A stretch of DNA of 64,000 nucleotides from DASUAS01 sp963841415 (GTDB lineage Bacteria; Actinomycetota; Acidimicrobiia; IMCC26256; DASPTH01), in the NCBI GenBank assembly GCA_963841415.1, contig CAWJCN010000003.1, positions 868,001 to 932,000 of the forward strand, given 5' to 3'. The notes under the pieces are model-generated. The model was given only the letters and a program-made list of their open reading frames with translations. It did no database searches and was not told the origin of the DNA. Each line of letters begins with the position of its first letter. Positions within the stretch are counted from its first letter, which is position 1. This document shows positions 8,548 through 17,110 of the stretch, piece after piece. A program made the position numbers and the translations under genes.

Positions 8548-9617
8548 ATGTTCGAACGACTCGTGGAGCTCGAGACCGAGACGGAGAAGCTGGAGACCCA
8601 GCTTCCCGAGCTCTATGCGTCCGGCGACCAGCAGGCGGCCGCGATGGCCGGGAAGCGGCTGGCCGAGCTGCGCCCGGTGGTCGAGGCCTTTCGAGCGCAC
8701 CGCGACACCGAAGCCGACCTGACCGAGGCGCGCGAGATGCTCGCGGCCGAGCCCGACGCCGAGATGCGCGACTACCTCGAGAGCGAGATCGCGGCCAAGC
8801 AGGCGGCGCTCGACGAGCTCGACGCCCGACTGCGCGAGCTGCTCGTGCCCCGCGACCCCGACGACGGCAAGAACGTCATCGTCGAGATCCGCGGCGGCGA
8901 GGGCGGCGAGGAGGGCAACTTGTGGGCCGCCGACCTCTTCGAGATGTACCAGCGCTACGCCGACCTGCACCACTGGAAGGTCGAGGTGCTCGCGACCCAG
9001 CCGTCCGACATGGGCGGAATGCGCGAGGTGACGTTCGTGGTGAAGGGCGACGACGCGTGGTCGCGCCTCAAGCACGAGGCTGGCCCGCACCGCGTGCAAC
9101 GCGTCCCGCGACGGAGAGCCAGGGACGGGTGCACACCAGCGCGGCGACGGTGACGGTGCTCCCCGAAGCCGAGGAGATCGACGTGCACATCGATCCCAAC
9201 GACCTCGACGTCGACGTCTACCGGTCGAGTGGCCCCGGCGGCCAGTCGGTGAACACCACCGACTCCGCGGTGCGGATCACGCACAAGCCGTCGGGACTCG
9301 TGGTGACCTGCCAGGACGAGAAGAGCCAGCTGCAGAACAAGGAGAAGGCGATGCGCATCCTGCGCAGTCGTCTCTACGAGATCGAGCGGGAGCGGCAGGA
9401 GGCGGAGCTGTCGTCGGCCCGGCGTAGCCAGGTGAAGAGCGGAGGCCGCTCCGACAAGATCCGCACCTACAACTACAAGGAGAACCGCGTCACCGACCAC
9501 CGCATCGGCCTGACGCTGCACTCGCTCGATCAAGTCCTCGCGGGCCAGCTCGACGCGCTCACCGACGCGCTGGCCGCCGACGAGCGCGCACGCCAGCTCG
9601 CCGGCGACGGGTCTTGA
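8548..9617 (+). CDS. prfA: Peptide chain release factor 1, with a one-base deletion in this sequence
   Basis: RF1 recognises UAA and UAG and triggers peptide release. Residues 1-186 are read from 8548 (RGGEGGEEGNLWAADLFEMY and GPHRVQRVP are family signatures). At 9105-9107 the frame breaks; the rest continues in the next frame as PATESQGRVHTSAATV, then the catalytic GGQ in SSGPGGQSVNTTDSAVRITH. One base is missing, most simply a C from the CCC run. The break falls at the PAT stop-codon recognition tripeptide (about 187-189). RF1 is essential and everything else is intact, so I take this as a sequencing or assembly error. No slippery site or downstream structure for programmed frameshifting is evident. 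Repaired length is about 356 residues. prmC overlaps the stop. Confidence 0.93.
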
Positions 9618-10519
9618 CCACCTGGGCCGATCTTCGAGCGCGCGCCGAGGCACGACTGCGCGACGCGGGCGCGCCGCGTCCCGACGTCGAGGCCCGTTGG
9701 ATGGTCGAGCGCGTGTCGGGCTACGACGGTGCCGAGCTGGTGACCAACGAGCAGGAGGCGGCCACCGCGCCGGCCGCGCAACACCTCGATGACATGGTGG
9801 AACGGCGCGCGAGCGGCGAACCGCTCCAGTACGTGCTGGGACGGTGGGACTTCCTCGACCTCGATCTCCTCGTCGACCGGCGCGTGCTCGTGCCGCGGCC
9901 CGAGACCGAGGTCGTCGCGCGCATCGCGATCGACGAGGCCGTGCGCCTCGGCCAACGCCGCGGCGCACACGACGCCTGGCTCGCCGCCCAAACGTCGTAC
10001 GCGGTCGCCGATCTCGGCACCGGCTCGGGCGCGATCGCGCTCGCGCTGGCGACGGAGCTGCCCGACGCCGAGGTGTGGGCCACCGACGTCAACGACGATG
10101 CGCTCGCGGTGGCGCGCGCCAACGTCGCCGGCATCGGCTCGGCCGCCACGCGCGTGCGTCTCCGCTCGGGTTCGTGGTTCGAGGCGCTGCCGACCGAGCT
10201 GCACGGCAGCTTCAAGGTGATCGTGTCCAACCCGCCCTACGTCGCCGAGCACGAGGTGGCCGATCTCCCGCGTGACGTCGCGGGCTGGGAACCTCGGGCG
10301 GCGCTGGTGAGCGGCCCGACCGGGCTCGAGGCGATCGAGGAGATCGTGGCCGGCGCCTCGGAATGGCTCGATCCCGACGGCGCCGCGCTCGTCGTCGAGC
10401 TCGCGCCCCACCAGGCCGATGCCGCACTCGAACTGGTCCGGGCCACCGGCTTCACCGACGCCCGCGTGGCCCGCGATCTCGCCGGTCGCGACCGCGTCCT
10501 CGTCGGTCGACTCCCCTGA
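9614..10519 (+). CDS. prmC: Release factor glutamine N5-methyltransferase
   Basis: A 301-residue protein that methylates the Gln of the GGQ loop of release factors with S-adenosylmethionine. The N-terminal helical domain ends in GEPLQYVLG and the family motif LVPRPETE; motif I is ADLGTGSGAIALALA and the catalytic NPPY is in VIVSNPPYVAEHEV. It starts with TTG in a TTGA overlap with the prfA stop, so translation of enzyme and substrate is coupled. The length is normal for the family. Confidence 0.95.
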   Translation: MTTWADLRARAEARLRDAGAPRPDVEARWMVERVSGYDGAELVTNEQEAATAPAAQHLDDMVERRASGEPLQYVLGRWDFLDLDLLVDRRVLVPRPETEVVARIAIDEAVRLGQRRGAHDAWLAAQTSYAVADLGTGSGAIALALATELPDAEVWATDVNDDALAVARANVAGIGSAATRVRLRSGSWFEALPTELHGSFKVIVSNPPYVAEHEVADLPRDVAGWEPRAALVSGPTGLEAIEEIVAGASEWLDPDGAALVVELAPHQADAALELVRATGFTDARVARDLAGRDRVLVGRLP

Positions 10520-10560
10520 ATATCGACCAACAGAGCGCGTTAGTGTCGCCCCGGTGCACG

Positions 10561-10611
10561 CGAGCGAGCGACGCGACTCGGGTGTCCCGAGTCGCAGCGA
10601 GTGAGCCATCC
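10561..10611 (+). repeat. GAGCGAG-type hairpin repeat, copy B4 (divergent)
   Basis: It holds a perfect 10-bp stem, GCGACTCGGG (10573-10582) and CCCGAGTCGC (10586-10595), around TGT, and ends in GAGTGAGCCATC like copy B1. It lies between prmC and the esterase gene. A possible -10 box TAGTGT (10541-10546) stands just before it, so the repeat would be in the 5' leader of the esterase transcript. A GTG 7 bases after that box opens a 16-codon frame (ending at a TGA near 10604) that covers the hairpin; whether it is translated is unknown. Confidence 0.6.
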
Positions 10612-10635
10612 TGTCGGCACCGAGAGCGGAGAAGC

Positions 10636-11586
10636 ATGAGCTTGTGGCCCGAGGAGTACGAAGGTCTGCGTGACGAAGCGCGGGCTTCGGCCCAGTTGAT
10701 CGTCGAGATGTTGCGCGGCGACGGAGCACCCGCCGAGATCCCGACCGACCGCGACGAACGCGTCCGGCAGCAGCGGGAGATGATGAAGCCGCTGGAGGTG
10801 GTGTCACCGGCTGGCACCGACCGCGAGATCGCGGGCGTGCCGTGTCGGGTGTTCCGCCCCGACGCACCGGCGCGCGCCGTCTACGTCCACTTCCACGGCG
10901 GGGCGATGATGCTCGGCTCGCCGCTCATGAACGACGGCGCCAACGCCGACCTGTCCTCGCGCTTCGACGTCGCCGTCGTGTCGGTCGACTACCGCCTCGC
11001 GCCCGAACATCCGCATCCAGCAGGATCCGACGACTGCCTCGCCGTGGCCGCGTGGCTGGTCGAGCACGCGGCGGAGGAGTTCGGCACCGCGCGGCTCCTC
11101 GTCGGTGGCGAGTCGGCGGGCGGCTACTACGCCGCACTGACCCTGCTGCGCGTGCGCGACGAGCTCGAGGCGTTCGACCGAGTTCTCGGCGCCAACCTCG
11201 TGTTCGGTGCCTACGACCTCTCGGGCACTCCCTCCGTGCGCGGTGCGCGCCCCTCGGACGTACCCGACATCCTCGACGACGGCGTGTTCGAGTTCGTCAA
11301 CGAGTGCTTCCTGCCGGGTCTCACTCCCGAGGAGTGCAAGGCACCGAGCATCTCGCCGCTCTATGCCGACTTGCACGATCTTCCACCGGCGCTGTTCTCG
11401 GTCGGAAGTGCCGACCACCTCCTCGATGACAGCCTGTTCATGGCCGCGCGCTGGGCGGCCTACGGCAACGAGTCGGAGTTGGCGGTGTATCCCGACTGCA
11501 TCCACGGGTTCTCGGCGATCCCGATGGAGTTGTCGAAGCGCGCCATCGAGCGCATCGACGGGTTCATCGAGCGAGTGCTCGCCTGA
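10636..11586 (+). CDS. Alpha/beta-hydrolase of the hormone-sensitive-lipase family (esterase)
   Basis: A 316-residue cytoplasmic esterase-like protein. The oxyanion motif HFHGGAMMLGS, the nucleophile elbow GGESAGGYYA, the acid region SVGSADHLLDDS and the catalytic His in CIHGF are all present in the right order. The family hydrolyses short acyl esters; the substrate is unknown. ATG at 10636 is preceded by GGAGAA. The frame upstream of it runs through prmC and the repeat and is shadow. A small gene follows after 5 bases. Confidence 0.85.
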   Translation: MSLWPEEYEGLRDEARASAQLIVEMLRGDGAPAEIPTDRDERVRQQREMMKPLEVVSPAGTDREIAGVPCRVFRPDAPARAVYVHFHGGAMMLGSPLMNDGANADLSSRFDVAVVSVDYRLAPEHPHPAGSDDCLAVAAWLVEHAAEEFGTARLLVGGESAGGYYAALTLLRVRDELEAFDRVLGANLVFGAYDLSGTPSVRGARPSDVPDILDDGVFEFVNECFLPGLTPEECKAPSISPLYADLHDLPPALFSVGSADHLLDDSLFMAARWAAYGNESELAVYPDCIHGFSAIPMELSKRAIERIDGFIERVLA

Positions 11587-11591
11587 TCGCG

Positions 11592-11807
11592 ATGGCGGAC
11601 CAGCTCGACGTCGACGCCATGATCGCCCGCTTCCGCGAACGCGCGGCGGCCGTACGCGACCGCCCGCTCCCGCCGGTCGCCGGCGCCGAACGGCAACGGT
11701 TCGTCGAGCAGGCGCAGCGCGACTTCCAGGACTTCGCCATGATCGGCGATGCGATCTGGGAATTCGCCGACGGCGTCCTGACGCTGAAGATCGATCTCAG
11801 CGGATAG
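11592..11807 (+). CDS. Small conserved-looking protein of unknown function
   Basis: 71 residues, mostly helical: an N-terminal helix VDAMIARFRERAAAVRDR, then RQRFVEQAQRDFQDFAMIGD and a C-terminal beta-like end GVLTLKIDLSG. Base composition by codon position matches real genes. It starts 5 bases after the esterase gene and is probably in the same transcript. No membrane segment or metal motif. I have no function to propose. Confidence 0.65.
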   Translation: MADQLDVDAMIARFRERAAAVRDRPLPPVAGAERQRFVEQAQRDFQDFAMIGDAIWEFADGVLTLKIDLSG

Positions 11808-11866
11808 GAGAGCGCGGAGCGACGGAGGAGCGGCGCGCGCTCGCCAGCGAGCAGGGAGCGAGCGAA
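11808..11866. repeat. GAGCGAG-rich intergenic element, copy B5
   Basis: Purine-rich stretch with repeated GAGCG units and a GCTCGC/GCGAGC hairpin, filling the space between two converging genes. It shares the GAGCGAGCGA end with the B copies, but its body is diverged. It may serve as a terminator for both genes. Confidence 0.4.
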
Positions 11867-12262
11867 TCAATGGGTTTCGTCGAGCTTCTCGTTCGTATCC
11901 ATGTGCTGGAGCAGAGCGCGGTCGACGCCGACCCAGATCGTCTTCGAGAACGGGTACGCGACCGTCGGCACCACGATCATCAGCGGTATCAGCACCGAGA
12001 GCAGCGGCGCGACCGGGATGTCGGGGGCGGTGAGCGCGAGGCCGATCGCGAACGCGAGGACGAACGTCGCGCCCGCGATGCCGATGTTGATGGCGAGGGC
12101 GCCGGCCCAGTAGCCCTGCTCCCGCTCGAAGTGGAGACCGCAGCGCGGACAGTCGTCGACCATCGTGAACCAGCGTCGGAACAGGTGCCCGCTCCCGCAG
12201 CGCGCACAGCGCTTCGTGCACCCCCACCACAGCATCCGACCCCGTGACGCGTTGCGGTTCAC
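11867..12262 (-). CDS. DUF983-like membrane protein with zinc ribbon
   Basis: 131 residues. Two CxxC knuckles (CARCG and CPRCG in the first 45 residues, preceded by a further Cys) make a zinc ribbon, followed by GYWAGALAINIG and two hydrophobic segments (ATFVLAFAIGLAL and LSVLIPLMIVVPTVAYPF). This layout is that of DUF983, a family of unknown role. It starts at GTG in a GTGA overlap with the preceding nuclease-like gene. An ATG ten codons in is the alternative start. Confidence 0.75.
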   Translation of the reverse strand: MNRNASRGRMLWWGCTKRCARCGSGHLFRRWFTMVDDCPRCGLHFEREQGYWAGALAINIGIAGATFVLAFAIGLALTAPDIPVAPLLSVLIPLMIVVPTVAYPFSKTIWVGVDRALLQHMDTNEKLDETH

Positions 12263-13767
12263 GAATCGTCCTCGCGGTCGACGGTCGGCCACACCGGTAC
12301 TCCGGGCGTCGCGGAGTCGGGGCAGATCGAACGGTACCGGCAGCGCCCGCACACCTCGGGATCGGCGACGCCAACGAAGTCGGTGGTGCTCCGGATGCTC
12401 GCAACCTCGCGCCGGAGCTCGGCTTCGATCGCCTCGAAGTCGTCGGCGTCGGGCTCGAACGGTTCGGGATCGTCGACCACCTCCGCCGCGAGGTGCTCGA
12501 ACGCGATCCGTAGCTTCAGCCCGCGTGCCGACGCGACCGGCGCGAGGATCCAGGCCTGGAGACGAGCCTGCCTGTCGTCGGCGACCCGCTCGCTCCACAC
12601 CTGACCGGTCTTGAAGTCGCGCGCGTCGAGCAGACCGTCGTGCACCCAGATCGCGTCGAAGCGTGCGGTCGCCATGAACGGAGTGGTGGGGTGCGAGGAG
12701 AACCGGGCACGGGTGGCCTCGTGGCCGAGGGTCTCGGCGGGGTCGGGGCAGCGGGCGGTGTGACGCTCGATCTCGCCCCACATCCGGTCGTCGTGGTCGA
12801 GGCCGCGCCGTACGAGCACGTCACCGACGTGTTCGACGTCGTGGCACGAGCCTTCGACGTGGATCATGTGCAGGGCGTCGTGCAGCTGTTGGCCGTGCAC
12901 GCCGCCCGGGTCGGCATCGCTCGCCGGGATGCCGAACAACTGGTGGTTGCGCCACTCACGCGGGCAGCGCCGCCAGGTGTCGAGCGCCGTCGGCGTGACG
13001 TGGAGAATCCCGGGGAGGAGGTCGCGCTTCCTCCCGTAGTGCGCACCCTTGCGATGTTCTGGGCACGCCGATACCACGCCGCAGCCGCCGCAGTCGCGTC
13101 CGTTGCGCGCGACAGGGTCGATCGCGCGCGCCTGGACGATGTCGACGCGCTCGTCGAACCAGGTGGTGAGCGCGGGCCGTTCGTCGGGTTCGACGACGCG
13201 TTCGACGAGCAAGCCCCGCACGAGATCGGCCCAGACGACGCGCAGCGGCGCGCCGGCAACCCATGGGGTCAGCCGCAGGAACGCGACCCGCAGCGCCTCG
13301 AGCTCCAGGGGGTCGGCGGGTGGGAGGCGGCGGCCCCACAGCTCGAACTGGCGGAGCTCGTAGCCGTGGTCGGGCGTCCGCAACGGCAGGTCGACCCAGC
13401 CCCCGACCCGCAGTCCGCCGCGCGGGGTGGGTTGGTCGGTGTCGGCGGCATCGTCGAAGCGCGCCGGCCGGTCGCCGAACATCGCCACGTACCAGTGCGC
13501 GGCCTGGTCGAGCACCGCGCGCTCCTCGGGCAGCACCCGCGGATCGAGGCGCGCACCGACGTCGGCGAAGGCGGGGGCCGCGGGGACGTCCAGCTCCGCG
13601 TGCACGTCGCGCACGGCCGCGAGGAACGCGTCGCGCAGGCGTGACCGGTGCACAGGGTCGTGGGAACGCTCGCCTCCCTCGTACGCGCGCGCGAGACGGC
13701 GCGCGCACATCGAGTCGGCCCGCCGGAGCAGGTAGGGCGTGACCCGGGGGAGTGGCTGTGCCTCCAC
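12259..13767 (-). CDS. Double PD-(D/E)XK nuclease-like protein with two Cys clusters (RecB/Cas4/AddB type)
   Basis: 502 residues that look like two copies of one domain. C-terminal half: CPREWRNHQLFG, then ATARFDAIW and the catalytic-type DARDFKTGQ, closing with CGRCRYRSICP; this is the Cas4/AddB pattern of a nuclease wrapped by a 4-Cys Fe-S cluster. N-terminal half: SMCARRLARAYEG, then GGWVDLPLR and ELRQFELWGRR in the place of the catalytic motif, closing with CGGCGVVSACPEH. The N-half keeps four Cys but has lost the acid-x-Lys, so it is probably inactive. GTG at 13767 is supported by a TAGCCT box 7 bases upstream; the longer frame is shadow of rpiB. DNA repair or recombination is a reasonable guess; no helicase lies next to it. 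Confidence 0.7.
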   Translation of the reverse strand: MEAQPLPRVTPYLLRRADSMCARRLARAYEGGERSHDPVHRSRLRDAFLAAVRDVHAELDVPAAPAFADVGARLDPRVLPEERAVLDQAAHWYVAMFGDRPARFDDAADTDQPTPRGGLRVGGWVDLPLRTPDHGYELRQFELWGRRLPPADPLELEALRVAFLRLTPWVAGAPLRVVWADLVRGLLVERVVEPDERPALTTWFDERVDIVQARAIDPVARNGRDCGGCGVVSACPEHRKGAHYGRKRDLLPGILHVTPTALDTWRRCPREWRNHQLFGIPASDADPGGVHGQQLHDALHMIHVEGSCHDVEHVGDVLVRRGLDHDDRMWGEIERHTARCPDPAETLGHEATRARFSSHPTTPFMATARFDAIWVHDGLLDARDFKTGQVWSERVADDRQARLQAWILAPVASARGLKLRIAFEHLAAEVVDDPEPFEPDADDFEAIEAELRREVASIRSTTDFVGVADPEVCGRCRYRSICPDSATPGVPVWPTVDREDDS

Positions 13768-13774
13768 GCCGCCC

Positions 13775-13780
13775 AGGCTA
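13775..13780 (-). promoter_or_regulatory. -10 box TAGCCT of the nuclease-like gene
   Basis: Minus-strand TAGCCT, 7 bases before the GTG at 13767: leaderless spacing, and the main support for that start. Confidence 0.5.
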
Positions 13781-13845
13781 CGGACGGGGTGTGACGGGCT
13801 CGGGGAACCTCGGTTTCGCTCCGACCCGGCGCGGTCCGGCTTCCC

Positions 13846-13851
13846 TACACT
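13846..13851 (+). promoter_or_regulatory. -10 box TACACT of rpiB-glyA
   Basis: TACACT 27 bases before the rpiB ATG, giving a short leader that contains the ribosome site GGGAG. Unlike many genes here, this one would have a normal leader. Confidence 0.4.
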
Positions 13852-13878
13852 GGTGCGGTCGCCGACGCGGGAGCGCCC

Positions 13879-14328
13879 ATGCGGATCGCCATCGGCTCCG
13901 ACCACGCGGGCTACCGCCTGAAGGAGCACTTCATCGCCGTCCTGAAGGACGACGGCCACGACGTGACCGACCTCGGCACCGACTCCGAGGAACCGGTCGA
14001 CTACCCGATCTACTGCTCGCGCGTCGGTCGCGCCGTCGCCGACGGCGACGCCGACCGCGGCATCGTGCTCGGTGGCAGCGGGCAGGGCGAGCAGCTCTCG
14101 GCAAACAAGGTGAAGGGTGTGCGCGCCGCGCTGTGCAACGACCTCTACACGGCCGAGTTCTCCCGTCGGCACAACGACGCCAACGTGCTCTCGATCGGTG
14201 CCCGAGTGGTGGGGGAGGGCTTGGCCGACGAGATCCTGCGCGTCTGGCTCACCACCGACTTCGAGGGCGGGCGTCACCTGCGCCGCATCGACGAGATCAC
14301 CCAACTCGAGAACGGAGAGATCCTGTGA
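13879..14328 (+). CDS. rpiB: Ribose-5-phosphate isomerase B
   Basis: 149 residues. It interconverts ribose 5-phosphate and ribulose 5-phosphate in the pentose phosphate pathway. The start MRIAIGSDHAGYRLKEHF and the loop LGGSGQGEQLSANKV are diagnostic. The loop has Glu71 where E. coli RpiB has its catalytic Cys; this is the actinobacterial form, as in M. tuberculosis. glyA starts in a GTGA overlap with its stop, so the two are co-translated. Confidence 0.95.
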   Translation: MRIAIGSDHAGYRLKEHFIAVLKDDGHDVTDLGTDSEEPVDYPIYCSRVGRAVADGDADRGIVLGGSGQGEQLSANKVKGVRAALCNDLYTAEFSRRHNDANVLSIGARVVGEGLADEILRVWLTTDFEGGRHLRRIDEITQLENGEIL

Positions 14329-15581
14329 CCACCGAGCTCGATGCGCTGCGCGCCGCCGACCCGGCGATCGCCGACATCGTCGAGCGCGAGACGCTCCGGC
14401 AGAACACCACCGTCCAGCTGATCGCGTCGGAGAACTTCGCGTCGCGCGCCGTCCTCGCCGCGCAGGGTTCGGTGCTCACCAACAAGTACTCCGAGGGCTA
14501 CCCCGGCAAGCGCTACTACGGGGGCAACTTCGTGGTCGACGAAGCCGAGGAGCTCGCCCGCCAGCGGCTGTGCGAGCTGTTCGGTGCCGAGCACGCCAAC
14601 GTGCAGCCCCACTCCGGTGCCAACGCCAACATGGCCGCCTACCTCGCCCTCCTCGAGCCTGGCGACAAGGTGATGGGGATGCGCCTCGACCAGGGCGGTC
14701 ACCTGACGCACGGCTCGCCCGTGAATGCCAGCGGCCGGCTCTACGACTTCGTCGCCTACGGCGTCGACCGCGAGTCGGAGCGCATCGACCACGAAGAAGT
14801 CCGCGCCATCGCGATCGCGGAGCGCCCGAAGCTCATCATCGCGGGCGCCACTGCGTACCCGCGCATCATCGACTTCGCTGCGTTCCGCGACATCGCCGAC
14901 TCGTGCGGTGCGCTGCTGATGGTCGACGCCGCCCACATCGCCGGCCTGGTCGCCGGTGGCGCGCACCCGTCACCCGTCCCGTACGCCGACATCGTCACCA
15001 CCACCACGCACAAGACGCTGCGCGGCCCCCGCGCCGGGGCGATCATCTGCCGCCAGGAGCACGCGACCGCGATCGACAAGGCCGTGTTCCCGGGTCTGCA
15101 GGGCGGCCCCCTCATGCACGTCGTCGCCGCCAAGGCGGTCGCGTTCCGCGAGGCCGCGCAACCCGATTTCACGGAGTACGCGCAGCAGATCGTCCGCAAC
15201 GCGAACGCGCTCGCCGAAGCGCTCGCGGCCGAAGGCTTCCGCATCGTGTCCGGCGGCACCGACAACCACCTGTTGCTCGTCGACCTGCGTCCCTTCGGCG
15301 TCACCGGCAAGGTCGCCCAGGAAGCGCTCGACCGCGCCGGCATCACGCTCAACAAGAACGCCATCCCCAACGACCCCGAGAAGCCCTTCGTCACGAGCGG
15401 CCTCCGCCTCGGCACCGCCGCCGTGACGACAGCCGGCATGAAGGAACCCGAGATGCAGACCATCTCGGCCCTGATCGCCGAAGTCCTGAGAAAAGTCGAC
15501 GACGACAACATCGCCGCCCAGGTCAAAGCCCAAGCCGCCGACCTCTGCTCGTCGTTCACCCCCTATCCCTCCCAAAGCTGA
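14325..15581 (+). CDS. glyA: Serine hydroxymethyltransferase
   Basis: 418 residues, PLP enzyme that converts serine and tetrahydrofolate to glycine and 5,10-methylene-tetrahydrofolate. The N-terminal QLIASENFASRAVLAAQGS and the PLP-binding Lys230 in TTTTHKTLRGPRAG are intact. GTG at 14325 overlaps the rpiB stop. The length is that of the family. The stretch after the gene (15582-15765) holds an inverted repeat and no gene. Confidence 0.97.
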   Translation: MTTELDALRAADPAIADIVERETLRQNTTVQLIASENFASRAVLAAQGSVLTNKYSEGYPGKRYYGGNFVVDEAEELARQRLCELFGAEHANVQPHSGANANMAAYLALLEPGDKVMGMRLDQGGHLTHGSPVNASGRLYDFVAYGVDRESERIDHEEVRAIAIAERPKLIIAGATAYPRIIDFAAFRDIADSCGALLMVDAAHIAGLVAGGAHPSPVPYADIVTTTTHKTLRGPRAGAIICRQEHATAIDKAVFPGLQGGPLMHVVAAKAVAFREAAQPDFTEYAQQIVRNANALAEALAAEGFRIVSGGTDNHLLLVDLRPFGVTGKVAQEALDRAGITLNKNAIPNDPEKPFVTSGLRLGTAAVTTAGMKEPEMQTISALIAEVLRKVDDDNIAAQVKAQAADLCSSFTPYPSQS

Positions 15582-15639
15582 CGGCGCGGCAGGCACCAGG
15601 CATGGGGCGACGGGTGACGACGGGCGGAGGTAGCACCCG

Positions 15640-15703
15640 GCAAGGAAGACCCGGCTCGAAGAGCCGACCCGAGCGCCAGCGAGGGGAGCAGAGGCTTCCT
15701 TGC
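15640..15703. repeat. 64-bp inverted-repeat element between glyA and the wecA-like gene
   Basis: Perfect 9-bp ends GCAAGGAAG (15640-15648) and CTTCCTTGC (15695-15703) enclose a second hairpin, CGGCTC-GAA-GAGCCG (15652-15666), and the GAGCG-rich text found in the other intergenic repeats. It could be a terminator for glyA, or a miniature element. Confidence 0.6.
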
Positions 15704-15765
15704 AAGAAGGGTGCGTTCCGCCCGGCGACGCCCGGTGACCCACGCCGTGACGGGAGCGAGGTCGA

Positions 15766-16956
15766 GTGCCCGGCTACCTGACCGTCGCCGGCATCGCCGC
15801 CGGAGTGACGTTCCTGTTGACGTTCCTGATGCGCTGGGTCGCGCCCCGCATCGGTGCGATCTCGATGCCCGGCCCCCGCAGCGTGCACACCAAGCCCACG
15901 CCCTCGCTCGGCGGGGCGGCGATGTTCGCCGGCTTCCTGGTCGCGATGGCGGTGGCGTCGCAGCTGGGTCAGTTCCACGAGATCTTCGCCGACGACACCG
16001 AGCCGCTCGGCCTCGTCCTGGCGGCCGCGATCATGTTCGTGGTCGGGGCCATCGACGACCTGCGCGAGGTCTCGCCGCCCGCCAAGATCGCGGGGCAGGT
16101 GCTCAGTGGCAGCGTCCTCTCGTTGCTCGGCGTGACCATGCTCTACTTCCGCGTGCCGTTCGCGTCGTACGAGTACGTCGTGTTGTCGCCCGACCTGGCG
16201 CCGCTGGTCACGGTCCTCACCGTCGTGGTGATGGCGAACGCCATCAACCTCATCGACGGGCTCGACGGCCTCGCCTGTGGGATCGTCATGATCGCGGGGG
16301 CGGCGATGTTCCTCTACGCCGACCGGCTCTTCAAGGCCGGCCTGCTCGAGGGGTCGAACATGGGGCCGCTGGTCGCGGCGATCACGGTCGGGATCTGCGT
16401 GGGGTTCCTGCCCCACAACTTCAACCCGGCGCGCATCTTCATGGGCGACGCGGGCGCGATGTTCCTCGGTCTGCTGTTGGCGACGACGACCATCACCGTC
16501 GGGGGCCGCACCGCCGACCCGTTCAGCGGCCAGACCTACTTCTACTTCGCGCCGCTCGCCATCCCGCTGGTGATCCTCGGTGTGCCGATCTTCGACACCA
16601 TCTTCTCGTTCGTCCGGCGCGTCTGGAAGCGGCAGTCGTTCGCGCAAGCCGACCACGAGCACCTCCACCACCGACTCATGCGCATGGGACACGGTCCGAG
16701 GCGCGCGGTCGTGATCCTCTGGCTCTGGACCGCGCTGCTCTCAGCAGTGGTGTTGCTCCCGACGTTCACCAACCGCGGCAACTCGCTCGTGCCGCTCGCC
16801 GTCGTCGCGCTCGCGCTGCTGCTCTACATCTACTTCCACCCCGGCGTCCGCAGCGTCCGCGCCGAGGCCGAGGCCCAAGCCTCCGTCGCGGAGATCGAGC
16901 AGCCGGCCGAGGTCGTCGAGCTCGAACCCCGGCGCGCCGCCCGCCGCGGGCGCTAG
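15766..16956 (+). CDS. wecA: Undecaprenyl-phosphate sugar-1-phosphate transferase (WecA/TagO family)
   Basis: 396 residues, polytopic membrane enzyme that moves a sugar phosphate (usually GlcNAc-1-P) from its UDP form to undecaprenyl phosphate, the first step of a cell-envelope glycan such as arabinogalactan or teichoic acid. Visible motifs: HTKPTPSLGG, VGAIDDLREV (Mg Asp pair), NLIDGLDGLACG, FNPARIFMGDAGAMF and the cytoplasmic ADHEHLHHRLMRMGH. GTG at 15766 follows GGGAGCGAGG. This gene directly before the atp operon is the usual actinobacterial arrangement. The sugar specificity is not readable. Confidence 0.92.
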   Translation: MPGYLTVAGIAAGVTFLLTFLMRWVAPRIGAISMPGPRSVHTKPTPSLGGAAMFAGFLVAMAVASQLGQFHEIFADDTEPLGLVLAAAIMFVVGAIDDLREVSPPAKIAGQVLSGSVLSLLGVTMLYFRVPFASYEYVVLSPDLAPLVTVLTVVVMANAINLIDGLDGLACGIVMIAGAAMFLYADRLFKAGLLEGSNMGPLVAAITVGICVGFLPHNFNPARIFMGDAGAMFLGLLLATTTITVGGRTADPFSGQTYFYFAPLAIPLVILGVPIFDTIFSFVRRVWKRQSFAQADHEHLHHRLMRMGHGPRRAVVILWLWTALLSAVVLLPTFTNRGNSLVPLAVVALALLLYIYFHPGVRSVRAEAEAQASVAEIEQPAEVVELEPRRAARRGR

Positions 16957-16957
16957 G

Positions 16958-16976
16958 CGAACGACCCGGCCGTTCG
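16958..16976 (+). terminator. Hairpin after the wecA-like gene
   Basis: CGAACG-ACCCGGC-CGTTCG begins one base after the stop codon. It has no T run; plausible as an intrinsic or Rho-assisted terminator that separates this gene from the atp promoter. Confidence 0.4.
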
Positions 16977-17070
16977 GGATGGCGGGTCGGCGGGGAGGAA
17001 TCGACCTCGGCTATCGTCTCCCCCGCTCGGAAGAAGTTCAGAGAATTCGGCGTGAAGAACGGCGCCCGGT

Positions 17071-17100
17071 TTGACGTTTCGAGCGTGTGGCAGATAGCTT
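17071..17100 (+). promoter_or_regulatory. Promoter of the atp operon
   Basis: TTGACG (17071-17076) and TAGCTT (17095-17100) with an 18-base spacer; the local DNA is richer in A and T than its surroundings. Transcription would start near 17107, giving a leader of about 55 bases that contains the hairpin listed next. Confidence 0.6.
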
Positions 17101-17110
17101 GCGAATACAT

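Noticed and set aside
9100..9120. Programmed frameshift controlling prfA
   Set aside because: No slippery sequence, stop codon or Shine-Dalgarno-like stimulator at the site; a lost C in a CCC run is simpler.
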